From contig JAQFVV010000111.1 of NCBI GenBank assembly GCA_028023455.1, forward strand, positions 1,121,909-1,185,908: a stretch of DNA of 64,000 nt, written 5' to 3'. Positions within the stretch are counted from its first letter, which is position 1. Every line of letters starts with the position of its first letter. Positions 44,481 through 54,509 of the stretch are shown here, piece by piece. The DNA comes from Epiperipatus broadwayi. Lineage: Eukaryota; Onychophora; Udeonychophora; Euonychophora; Peripatidae. The position numbers and the translations under genes are program-made. A model generated the notes under the pieces. It worked only from the letters and a program-made list of their open reading frames with translations, was not told the DNA's origin and did not search any database.

Positions 44481-44556
44481 CAAGCAATTCAAGTGACAGA
44501 GTGAACAATAGTTAAAAACAAGCAATTCAAGTGACAGAGTGAACAATAGTTAAAAA
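44481..44556. repeat. tandem duplication, 38-bp unit
   Basis: CAAGCAATTCAAGTGACAGA begins two exact consecutive 38-bp units (44481 and 44519). Confidence 0.9.
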
Positions 44557-44644
44557 AAAAAATCAAATAGCTTTATTCTTTGGGAGTTCATAAGAAGGTC
44601 GAGCGTCAGAGATAGAACCGATACGAGATCCTCCATTCATTCTA

Positions 44645-44732
44645 CTATTTTTCAAAAATAGGAAATGTTAATTATTATTCATAGTGTGCTATTTTTCAAA
44701 AATAGGAAATGTTAATTATTATTCATAGTGTG
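44645..44732. repeat. tandem duplication, 44-bp unit
   Basis: Two exact units begin CTATTTTTCAAAAATAG, itself a palindrome (44645 and 44689). Confidence 0.9.
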
Positions 44733-44749
44733 CTATATATAGTAAAATA

Positions 44750-45850
44750 AAGAATTATAATTTTTATTTAAAAATATCTTATGTCTATTTTTTTATGATT
44801 CACATTCATAAAAAAATTCATTATTAAAGATTATATCTTTTTTAAAATGTTAAAATTCTTTCTATTTATTTACTCCTATCTAGGTCAACATCTAGAAGCA
44901 ATACTATTCAGCACGTTACTTCAAATATTAATTGAACGGAAGAACATGAAATCTTATGTTTGAAAATAAATATTGCATATCAAAATAATTAGTGAAAGTA
45001 GATTATTGTATATCTGTATGTTATTTGTGTGTGTGGGTACAGTTTTATGTTATAGCTGGTCTGTTCAATTTTGGTGCTTGAGGCCTTTTAAAAAATTTCC
45101 CTTTTAAATTTTTTTAAAAGTATATTTATGTATTTAAAACGACTTCGAACTACACAAGTATTGCATCTATCTGCCATAGTTGTAGTCTATGATTTGAATG
45201 CAGGCCAAATGTCTTCTTTTCAAGAGGTTTAAAATGTTTGCTCTCAGACAGTTGTATTGCAATCCAACATTGGTTTGTACATAGATTACAAGTTATCTTT
45301 GAGCCAAGATGGAAAAACTGCTCAAATTTTTACCAACCAACAATTGTTAACTTTGGTGATTTGCTTTCTCCAATATTCCTCATAAGGAGTTATTGGAGAA
45401 ACTTTAGGGTGGCTATTTTATTTAAAACGGTCTGCTTAACAATGTAATGGATATAATAAAAAAAAAAATTCACACCAAAATAAAAAACTAAATAAGTAAC
45501 CCCCCCCCCCCAATAAATTAAAATCTAATTAAAAAAACTCAGATTAATAATAGTAATAAGTCTTAACAATAAATTGTCCTTTGATTTTGGTTGCTTTTGT
45601 TTTTTTATGGACTTAGATATAGTCTTTTCTTGCAAGGTCAGTTAATTGATTTTGGACCATGGTAATATTTTTTTAAAAATTTCAGCTTAGAAAAGTGACT
45701 TTTAGACTATTTGGAAAATATTTTATGTTATAGTAAAAATAAAATAATGGATTCCCACTTTTATCTTAACAAAACTTTGTTTAAGTAAAGAATTATTCAG
45801 GAAAGTTTTAAAAGTGAATGATAGGTTTCATTTAGAAAATTTAAAGATTT
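44750..45850. other. no gene recognised
   Basis: AT-rich DNA with a C11 run near 45500. The frame at 45238-45447 shows no recognisable family. Confidence 0.45.
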
Positions 45851-45877
45851 TTGGTTAAAGAGATATGTGTAAGAGAT

Positions 45878-45938
45878 TGTGATCTGGGCCAACTGATGAG
45901 TGCTGGTTCAGCAAGAAATCAACATCTTGGAGATCATA
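45878..45938 (+). ncRNA. type I hammerhead ribozyme (strong fold)
   Basis: Outer stem I TGTGATC (45878-45884) pairs with GATCATA (45932-45938), and inner CCAA pairs with TTGG, separated by an internal loop TGGG/A. The core CTGATGA is at 45893-45899. Stem II is TGCTG-GTT-CAGCA (45901-45913), with a G/A mismatch at the core-proximal pair. GAAA is at 45915-45918, and minimal stem III is A-U plus U-A with loop CAAC. The predicted cleavage is after AUC, at 45926/45927. All conserved core residues are present. Flanking 10-bp arms (AAGAGATATG at 45858, inverse at 45974) suggest it lies in another fold-back element. Confidence 0.72.
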
Positions 45939-46139
45939 CATCTTTTTCACATCTTTGGTCATATGTTTATGATCATATCTCTTCACAAAGTGTTAAAAGC
46001 AGGTAGAAAACAGTCCCTACCTTGCATGAGAGTGATGTAGTGAAAATTACACTACAGAATATTATTTATTAATTTGTTTCATTTTTTTGACTACATGTGT
46101 TTGTTCACTAAGTTCTCTGCATGTGTTTGCATTTGCATA

Positions 46140-46270
46140 TAAAAGTACAATCAAAATCAAATTATGCTAGTCATGATCAAGTATTTTTGCTTGGTCATGA
46201 TTGCAATTTTTGTAGACATCTTCATCAGATATATTTCATGATAGCATCGTCAGATATATTTTGATTTGAT
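46140..46270. repeat. fold-back sequence
   Basis: GTCATGATCAAGTATTTTTG and CTTGGTCATGAT form a 12-bp-arm hairpin near 46172-46203. It is followed by two related CATCAGATATATTT and CGTCAGATATATTT words. No fuller structure was recognised. Confidence 0.4.
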
Positions 46271-46677
46271 ACAAATTTGTATTAAAAGAATGAAAATCTT
46301 ATCTTTATTGATTATTTTTCTTATCTAGATTATAGTGAACTTAAAGTACATGTGTGAGTCATTGTCATTTTCAACCATTATGGATCCATTGTAGGATGAA
46401 GGTTTTCCCAAGTTTAATCCAGTTTTTCCAATTTCTTGCCTTTTTTCTCCATGCCCTTATTTTGTCCACCCATTTTGTACATGATTTCTTTCTAGGTTTT
46501 TCTTAATTTCTTGGGATCCAGTTCAAGGTTTCAAACTGTCCATCTATTATTATCTCTTTTAGCAGTGAATCCAGCACAATTCCATTTCAGTTTTTTAACT
46601 TTTTCAATGATACTAGTAATACCTGTTTATTCTCTAACCTATGTATTAGTTTTCGATCCTAACATACTGTTATATCC

Positions 46678-47662
46678 GCCAGTCTGATTGTGCCAATGTT
46701 ATATCCGCAAGTATGACTGTGCGGTCAGCAAATAACTATGTTCAATTCCCATGATGTTCTCTTGCAACGAATGCTCTGCTGCGGATGCTCTCCAATGAAT
46801 GGTCTGCAATGAATGCTCTGAATACACTCTGTATTCTCTGCAACGGATGGTCTGCAATGAATGCTCTGCCACGGATGCTCTCCAATGAATGGTCTGCAAC
46901 GGATGCTCTGCAAACAGATGATCTCCAATGAATGGTCTGCAATGAATGCTCTGCCACGAATGCTCTCCAACGAATGGTCTGCAAACGGATGCTTTCCAAC
47001 AAATGGTCTGCAACGAGTCTATTTCTACAGTTCGCTAAAGTTCAATTCCCATGATGTTCTTTCAGGCTGGCTGCTACAAAAACGGTTCACAATGGGCATA
47101 CCTTAGCCCCAGTCCAGTTTAGCTGTACACAAACTCTTCATAGTAAGCACTGCGACTGACCTTAAGCTCCTTACAGCTTCCGTCTCTGCAACAGTCTACT
47201 TCACTTGAAAACCGCTGGAAACTCAACTCTTTATTCAGCTGCTATCCAGACGGTTTCCTCAGGCTGTGGTCTCCTTCAGCTATACCCGTGAACTACATTT
47301 CCACTGGGTGCTGGACATTAACCACAAGCGCTGACGCTAGATATCTCCTACTGGAATTAAACAGTAACTCTACTGTAGATGCACTCAATACTGTCCGCTA
47401 CTCCAATACTGCATAGTTCTTACCCAGTCTTCTTATCACTTTCTGATAATAGCAACAATCAATTCATTGTCCAATAAGGTACGGTCTCTTATCCAGAAAT
47501 ATTTGCAATCAGCAAATATTTCTTGGAATTGTTGATCGCCATTACGTCAATGCCTTAATTAAATTCCTCAGTTATCAGAGTGCGATCTAAAAACAACCTC
47601 TCGAATAAATTCTAGTTTTTCCAGAGTGCACAAACATGTCTGCCATTTTTACAAACACTACA
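46678..47662 (-). repeat. LTR of the small gypsy derivative, with internal minisatellite
   Basis: Near-identical to 47988-49009. Between 46760 and 47015 it carries a degenerate 10-20 bp minisatellite built from GGATGCTCTCCAAYGAATGG TCTGCA words. The several overlapping minus-strand frames rich in ADHSLESIRCR are translations of this repeat. Confidence 0.85.
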
Positions 47663-47987
47663 CCTCCCTCCACTCCAGAAAAACCCTTGTTGCCATTCCT
47701 TGGTGTTGTTTTTCTATTCCTACTTTCCTGTTATTTCACTCAGAAATATACGATTTAACTGCTGCTGAAACTTTTTCGCCAGTTACGTTCAATGGTGACT
47801 GCACAAGCATGGTGGAACTCAGCTTCCGATGTTAACTGTGCAAGCATTTTATTTCCAAACTTTCACTTCCATTGTTAACATTATACTAACTGGGATTTCC
47901 ATTTTCACCAGGTTTTTCCGTATACGGCTAAACTTGATGTAATTAAACCTATTCTCTACTCACAGGTTCCAAATGCGACTGCGCCAA

Positions 47988-49009
47988 TGTTAAATCCGCC
48001 AGTCTGACTGTGCCAATGTTATATCTGCAAGTATGACTGTGTGATCAGAAAATAACTATCTTCAATTCCCACATTGTTCTCTTGCAACAAATGCTCTGCT
48101 GCGGATGCTTTCCAACGAATGGTCTGCAACGAATGCTCTGAATACACTCTGTATTCTCTGCAGCAGATGCTCTCCAACGAATGGTCTGCAATGAATGCTC
48201 TGCCACGGATGCTCTCCAACAAATGGTCTGCACTGAATGCTCTGCAATGGATGCTCTGCAAACAGAATGCTCTGCCATGAATGCTCTCCAATGAATGGTC
48301 TGCAACAAATGCTCTCCAACAAATGGTCTGCAAACGGATTCTCTCCAACGAATAGTCTGCAATGAGTCTATTTCTACAGTTTGCTAAAGTTCAATTCCCA
48401 CGATGTTCTTTCAGGCTGGCTGCTACAAAAACGGTTCACAATGGGCATACCTTAGCCCCAGTCCAGTTTAGCTGTACACAAACTCTTCGTAGTAAGCACT
48501 GTGACTGACCTTAAGCTCCTTACAGCTTCCGTCTCTGCAACAGTCTACTTCACTTGAAAACCACTGGAAACTCAACTCTTTATTCAGCTGCTATCCAGAT
48601 GGTTTCCTCATGCTGTGGTCTCCTTCAGCTATACCTGTGAACTACATTTCCACTGGGTGCTCGACATTAACCGCAAGCACTGATGCTAGATATCTCCTAC
48701 TGGAATTGAACAGTAACTCTACTGTAGATGCGCTCAATATTGTCCGCTACTCCAATACTGCGTAGTTCTTACCCAGTCTTCTTATCACTTTCTGATAATA
48801 GCAACAATCAATTCATTGTCCAATAAGGTACGGTCTCTTATCCAGAAATATTTGCAATCAGCAAATATTTCTTGGAATTGTCGATCGCCATTACGTCAAT
48901 GCCTTAATTAAATTCCTGTTATCAGAGCGTGATCTAAAAACCACCTCTGGAATAAATTCTAGTTTTTCCGGAGTGCACAAACATGTCTGCCATTTTTACA
49001 AACACTACA
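47988..49009 (-). repeat. second LTR of the small gypsy derivative
   Basis: Copy of 46678-47662 with the same minisatellite (48085-48360), expanded by a few units. Confidence 0.85.
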
Positions 49010-49741
49010 CGTACATCTCCCCATATTTCATTGAATAATATGAAGTCTCTTTATTGCACTTCTATTAGATGTCGAAATCTCAGATTCATTAGTAGGAACT
49101 GGTAAAACATATTTACTAAAAAACTTTCTTTTCAAACACATAGACATATTTCTTTTTAATGTTATTTCAGCCATCCAAGTTAAATTCTATGATTGATTTC
49201 ATCCATTATGTGTCCATCTGTATTAATAATTTGACCAAGATATTTGTAATTGTTAACTTCTAATTCATTATTATCAATCTTTATTTTCTTCTTTTGAAAA
49301 ATCTTTTTAACATTTATCTTTAGTCCTTTTTTACTTTCATTTGATAACTTTTGAAAGAGTCCCCGAAGTTTAGAAATATTATTTGCAAAAGCAATTGCAT
49401 CAAAATCTAGATGATTTAAATAATCTCCATTTACTTTTGATTCCTTAGTTTCCCATTTTAATAATCAAAATACTTATTTTTAAACTGCTATAAAAAGTTT
49501 TGTGAGATATAGAATCACTCTGTTGCACAACCTTCTCAATGTTAATCTTAATATAGCTGCTGAATTTTGATAAATATTTTTCAAAATATGATAGAATCCT
49601 GGGTCTTTTATCTTGATAATACAATGCTTTAGTCGCTAAAAAAAATTCTTATAGAATCAAATGGCTTTTCATAATCTGGCAATTCATAATTATTGGTCCT
49701 TTCTATAACTTCTGCCAATATTTGAAATTTTTTAATGTGCT

Positions 49742-50859
49742 TGTTGTATTTTGTAAAAATATTTATATAAGTTTATACACTCCAGAAAAACTAGAAAATA
49801 TTAGAGAAATTTATTTAGATCGCAAACTGATAAGCAGTAAAAGACTCTTGCTACAAAATGTCCAAGAAATGGAATGTGTAATCATTTCATTTGCATAAAT
49901 TTACATCAATCCTAATCAATTTCTTATATTTTTACAAAACGGCTATGAATATGAGGGCTTTGACCCTTGAAAGCGCTTAGCCATTTGATTAAATATATAT
50001 ATATTAAAATAAAATAATATATACTTTTCTTTATTTGTTTTTAGCTTTGTGTGCTTGTGCGTGTTAGCGCATTTTATATGTTTTGATTTGAACAATTAGC
50101 CACAAAGTGTAAACTGTTTGCTTATTTAAAGAATTTACGTTAATTACGATCAATAAATTCCAATAAATATTTGCTGATTACAAATATTTCTCGATAAGAC
50201 TAATGAATGAATGGAAGAGACTAAATCACCTTATATGGAAAGGCATTTCGAAAGCCCTAATAAATTAGTTATAGACCTAAATACCTTACCGTATATAGAG
50301 ATAGCAATTAATTGTGCGAGTAATCAAAAAGCTATAAAAAGAGTAAACAACAAAGTGTTCAGCTTATTTTTTCCAATTCATTTTCAGAGATATAAGTGAC
50401 AGTAGCTTCAGTTAATGTGCAGCGCTCTCTGTGAAAAGGTGCTCACAGAAAGCAGCTGAATAGGCCAAAAGAGTTTGGGAAACTGGAGCCGGAGGAAGCT
50501 GTCTGGATAGCAGTTAGGTGTGAAGAGTTGATTTTCCACTGGATTTTAAGTGAAGTTACCAAGAGGGCAATTGCAGAGATGGAAGCTGAAAGGAGCTTAA
50601 AGTGACAGTCGCAGTGCTATACGACAAAGCCAGATGTATTTGTGTGCAGCTGAACCTGGACCGGTGCCAAAGTGTTTGGGAAACCAAAGTCCATGGGAAC
50701 CATTGTTGAAGCATCCAGTCTTAAAGTGCATCGAGGGAAATGGACCATAAGAAACTATAGAAATATCTGTGTTGCCAGTGTAACAGACTGTTCGCTATTC
50801 TGATTATATGTTATTTTGTTTGTTGATATTCGGAATGCACGCACTTTGAATACGCAGCA
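49742..50859 (+). mobile_element. solo gypsy LTR, related to the LTRs at 46.7-49.0 kb
   Basis: The sequence starts TGTTGTATTTTGTAAAAA and ends TACGCAGCA. It is flanked by GTGCT (49737-49741 and 50860-50864), a perfect 5-bp duplication. Segments such as AAATATTTGCTGATTACAAA and CTGTCTGGATAGCAG with GAAGCTGAAAGGAGCTTAA match the inverse of the 46.7-kb LTR. It lies in the LINE on the opposite strand from the gypsy derivative. No internal region remains, so LTR-LTR recombination is likely. The frame at 50211-50399 lies inside the LTR and is not called. Confidence 0.85.
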
Positions 50860-51460
50860 GTGCTAAAACTACTTTTAAATCATGCCTGATCTTTTCATTG
50901 ATTAAATACAAAATTTGCTGTAAACTAGTAATTATCTTGCTGAAAATTTTATATAGAATTGATAAAAGATTGATAAATCTCATTTGGTATATAATTTCGT
51001 CAACAATTTTTCTATTTCATTAGTATCTTCTTTTAAGATAATGATTACAATTTCATGATTATTGGGGATTGCTTCCTTTTATATAGATTTAATTGCATGC
51101 CTCACTTCTTCATTTAATTAAAATAACGGGCAATTCAGAAAATATAGCAATTGTAGGGATTGCCCTCTTTCCTTACTATATAATTCTTTGTAGAACTCTT
51201 CCACACATTTCATGATATCTATCTTTTTTGTAATAGTTCCATTTTTTTCTTTTTATTGCAGAAATAAGCTTTCCACCAATTCTAAATTGTTGCTTTACAC
51301 TTCTGAGACTTTTATTTTCTTCCATAGTTTTTCTTGCTAAATCACAATTATATGAATAGTTGGTATATATTTTCATATTCCTTTTTTAATACATTGTTAT
51401 ATCTTTGGTAAAAAATTACTTCTAAATTGCTGTTTTCTTGTATCAGCTATCTTAGATGAA

Positions 51461-51863
51461 AAACAGGCAAAACTCTCCAAACACTCAGTGCAACCCAGAG
51501 TAATCAATAGATGCCAGGAGGCTTGCGCATAAAATCTTTATCTAGTACCTACTCATATAATATCCTCAGATTAGTTTCTAGCTTATGGCTTTCATCAGTG
51601 ATGAGCCTTGGATCTGAGAGCACCACCTACATCTTAGGATTCATCCAATATCCCAAGACTTGTTTCTGTCTTGTGGCTTTTGTCAGTGAGGAGCCTTGGA
51701 TCTGAGAGCACTGCCCCTAGGCATTAGATAGGGATTTTATGCACAAGCCTTCTGGCATCCATTGATTACTCTGGCTTGCACTGAGTGGCAATACTGTATG
51801 GAGAGTTTTTCCTGTTTTAATAACAGTTATGAGCTAGCATAAGAAATGGTGATCATGTGATGT
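51461..51863 (-). mobile_element. fold-back retroposon with two decayed hammerheads, 13-bp TSD
   Basis: A perfect 13-bp duplication TATCTTAGATGAA (51448-51460 and 51864-51876) flanks a 403-bp insert in the LINE. Arms AAACAGGCAAAACTCTCC and AGAGTTTTTCCTGTTTTA are inverted. On the minus strand two 59-nt modules lie in tandem. The one at 51613-51555 has an intact CUGAUGA and GAAAC but AUC in place of GUC with a C-A mismatch. The one at 51701-51643 has CUGACAA and GAAAC-AA-GUC. The right end is GCATAAGAAATGGTGATCAT GTGATGT, the inverse leader. Confidence 0.85.
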
Positions 51864-52979
51864 TATCTTAGATGAAGTGATAAAAAGAACAGCTACTTCA
51901 ATATTATTTAAAGATTATTCGATTGTAAAGTGAAGATATAAATTTATATTTATAAATATTTTTGTTCATTTTAAAATAATCAAAATACCTTTTAAACGAT
52001 CTGTTTAAAAGTATATAATTAATAATTAACACGTTAAATATTGTTATTTTTTTCAATATAATTTTGTATTTATTAAAAATATTGAATATTATCACATAAA
52101 AAAAAGCATAAAGAGAGTATACTACTTCAGAGTTCCAAGTTGATTGTTTGTATTGTAAGAATAAATATCAGTTATTTTTCTATTAATTTCATTCAAATCT
52201 GAACCATCTACAAGTTCTTCCAATATTTTAAAATGACTTGTAAGTTCTAATTTAAATTCATTGGAACATTTTTGCTTAGGAATATCAACTGTAAATACAG
52301 ATTTTCTTAATAATTTTTGTCTCTCTAATTTTGCATGGACTCATATCTTACATCTCACTAATTGATGATTACTTCCTGTGTGCAATTTAATAACATTACA
52401 TTCTTGAAAACATATTTCCTGTAAGTAAAATATCTAATTCTGCTGTACCTTCATTTCGATGCTCCCATGTCCATTTAGAATTTTTCTCAAAGAAAGAATT
52501 CATAATATTCACCATTATTTTTTCTGCAAATTCCACCTCTATTGCCATAACCAAAATTACCCACAGCACTTTTCATCTGTTTACCAATTCTAGCATTAAA
52601 GTCACCCATGATAATTTTAAAATGTTTGATATGACCAAAATCTTTTTGTATAGCCATATAAAATCTTCTACTTCTTCATCAGAGTGAGAACTGGTTGGAG
52701 CATAAACTTGAATTATCTGCATTAGCTATTTTCTATTAAGTTGAATAACCAATTTTCAACATCATCAATCTCCACAATGTTGTTCTTCCACTTTTTATCT
52801 ATATGAATCCAACTACACTTGTGGTTTTAATGTTTGTATCTCTATAGTGAAATATGTGCATAGTGAGAATTTCTTGGCAGAAATTTTTGGGAAAAAATTT
52901 AAGAACAACTACACTAATACCATATACACAGCCACTTGTTACGAAGTCCAAAATTGAGATCCCCTACAAATTTATGTAT

Positions 52980-53638
52980 TTTAATATGAATGGCAATGTG
53001 TCTTAACAAAAGATAATGTCTTAATAAAAAATATTATTTTACAAAACAATACGCTGTTTGATTATGACATTGCAGTATTTTCTAAAAGTCCTGAAAATCT
53101 TTTTGTCTGAGTCGCTACTCTGTAATATACTCAGGTGTGAGAATTGCATGTAGTTTAGGTTGGTAACATTTAATTAGTGGGTTATTCTGAGCAATTCCCA
53201 TACCGATTCTTAATTCACAGTTGTAGTATTGTAATTGAAAAAAGAAGGTAGGTCAGTGCAATCAGTTTTCCAATTGGTTGTTGTGCTTCCTTGCATTTAT
53301 GAAGATAAGTTATAAGTTTAATTTATATTTAGGTTTATCATATATACAACAGGATCACTATTTTCTTTTCATTTTGAAGGTGAAAAATCAAAAATACATA
53401 ATACATATTTAAACACTTTAAATATTATAATAAAATAGGGAAACAGTTTATAAATTTAATAATAAAAGTTCTCAAACAAATGATAAACAATAAAATAACA
53501 ATATGCACTTGTAAAAAATATTCTGAAATAGCTGAATGATAATTTTATTAGATAGGAACTATTAAAATTATCATTTTAATACCGGCTCACAAATTTTCAG
53601 AAATTTTAAACTCTTGACCTATGATATATCTAATATCT
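52980..53638. other. no gene recognised, within the span of the LINE
   Basis: AT-rich sequence separating the readable endonuclease parts. It may be a further insertion. No ends were identified. Confidence 0.35.
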
Positions 53639-53655
53639 TATATCATAGTAGATAA

Positions 53656-53903
53656 AATGATAAAAAAATCAAGTCAGATGTCACATGACTTAATTTAAGA
53701 AAGCTGGATTTACAAATGTTATATATAGAGCTCACAAAATAAGCTCAATAGTTATACATTAGATAAAGTGCCGGGCTTGTCCTAGTATTTTTAATCTAAT
53801 GCTGAATATCCTGGCACCTCACTAACAATGCCAGAAGCAGAAACCGGTCTGGGATTGAGGATATTCTCAGAGCTTGTTAAGAGCTTATTTTGCGAGCTCT
53901 ATA
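53656..53903 (+). mobile_element. fold-back retroposon of a second subfamily, 17-bp TSD
   Basis: TATATCATAGTAGATAA flanks it on both sides (53639-53655 and 53904-53920). The left end holds a leader with GATGTCACATGAC, then arms ATATATAGAGCTCACAAAAT AAGCTC (53721-53746) answered in inverse at 53881-53906 with one mismatch. A hammerhead-like module occupies the space between the arms on the plus strand. The order leader, arm, ribozyme, arm is the same as in the other family members once strand is taken into account. Confidence 0.8.
53804..53866 (+). ncRNA. hammerhead ribozyme with substituted core
   Basis: Outer stem I GAATATCCT pairs perfectly with AGGATATTC (53858-53866). Inner CUCA pairs with UGGG. 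The core reads CUAACAA at 53822-53828 in place of CUGANGA, which looks like G-to-A decay at two positions. Stem II is UGC-CAGAA-GCA. GAAAC-CG-GUC (53840-53849) gives the minimal stem III and the cleavage triplet. The fold is well kept, but the two core changes would be expected to abolish cleavage. Confidence 0.6.
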
Positions 53904-53959
53904 TATATCATAGTAGATAATATTTTATAGAGAATAAATTTAATAAGCAACTAAAAAAT

Positions 53960-54310
53960 ACATCAGAGTCTGTGTGGATATTTTTCATAAAAGAAAAAGG
54001 TGAAAAAGCAAAATGTTTAAAATATGTCATTAAGTTATTATGTTGTAGGGGATCATCAACTAGAGGCCTAAAAGGTGTTTGCAACATGCTTATTGTATTT
54101 TTTTTTTTTTAATTTTGAATTAAATTTGATTTTTGAAAACATTTTTATTTTACTTTTTCTCAAAATTTTTACAATTTCCCCATATAATTTAACTTTTTAA
54201 AATTTCCCAGGATTCCCAGAAATATTAAGTTTAAATTTCTCATTTCCCAGGAACAAAAAATTTCTGGAAAATGTTACTCACTATCTGTGACCACTTTTTA
54301 AATCAGCTGA
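53960..54310. other. no gene; short inverted words
   Basis: AT-rich sequence with TTTCCCAGGATTCCCAGAAA and a further CATTTCCCAGGAAC at 54204-54252, which may be a small dispersed repeat end. Confidence 0.35.
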
Positions 54311-54509
54311 CTCTTCGCCTTTTCTTCTAAGTTCAAGAATGTTTTATTTAATATTAGACAGTTCTTTCAATTTATGCATTTGCCCTTCATTTGAAAGTGA
54401 TCTTCAGTTGTAAGTACCTAAATAAAAAGTCACTGAGTCCACAATCTGGGGATTCTTAGCACTTATCTTCAGCCACCAATCAGTCTTGCCTACTGACTTT
54501 TCAGCCTCC

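Larger units (their letters stand above)
46678..49009 (-). mobile_element. gypsy-type LTR element with only ~325 bp between LTRs
   Basis: Left LTR 46678-47662 and right LTR 47988-49009 flank a 325-bp internal region without coding capacity. On the minus strand a primer-binding site TGGCGCAGTCGCATTTGG (47986-47969) follows one LTR. A purine tract GGAGTGGAGGGAGG (47676-47663) precedes the other, closely resembling gypsy-1's TTCTGGAGTAAGGGGAGG. CATAC (46673-46677) and CGTAC (49010-49014) are probably a 5-bp duplication with one change. This is a non-autonomous, TRIM-like or internally deleted gypsy relative. It sits inside the LINE. Confidence 0.85.
46320..54500 (-). pseudogene. LINE with AP-type endonuclease and reverse transcriptase, repeatedly interrupted
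   Basis: On the minus strand, from right to left: endonuclease start TFYLGTYNCRSLSNEGQMHK (about 54430-54365) and RRKGEES; VENWLFN and a YAP-like segment (52800-52680); GSNHQLVRCKI with KLERQKLLRK (about 52380-52290); ISAIK and EEFYKEL (51260-51170); RT start (EEVRHAIKSI, INEKIRHD, 51110-50865). After a solo LTR: RT EVIERTNNYELPDYEK and FDSI (49720-49650); decayed FADD box as FDAIAFANN (about 49410-49385); YLGQIINTDG (about 49230). After a gypsy derivative: KTNTWVREQ-like, WIPRN, KWVDKIRAWRKKGKKLEKL (46660-46400). The parts follow the order of one element and together amount to roughly 3 kb. Many stops. Confidence 0.85.

Noticed and set aside
46235-46262. Additional hammerhead on the minus strand (CUGACGA with a nearby GAAA)
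   Set aside because: No stem I pairing and only a two-pair stem II could be drawn.
46699-47013. Overlapping minus-strand frames rich in ADHSLESIRCR-like repeats (also 48019-48362)
   Set aside because: They are translations of the minisatellite inside the LTRs in several frames. No protein is implied.
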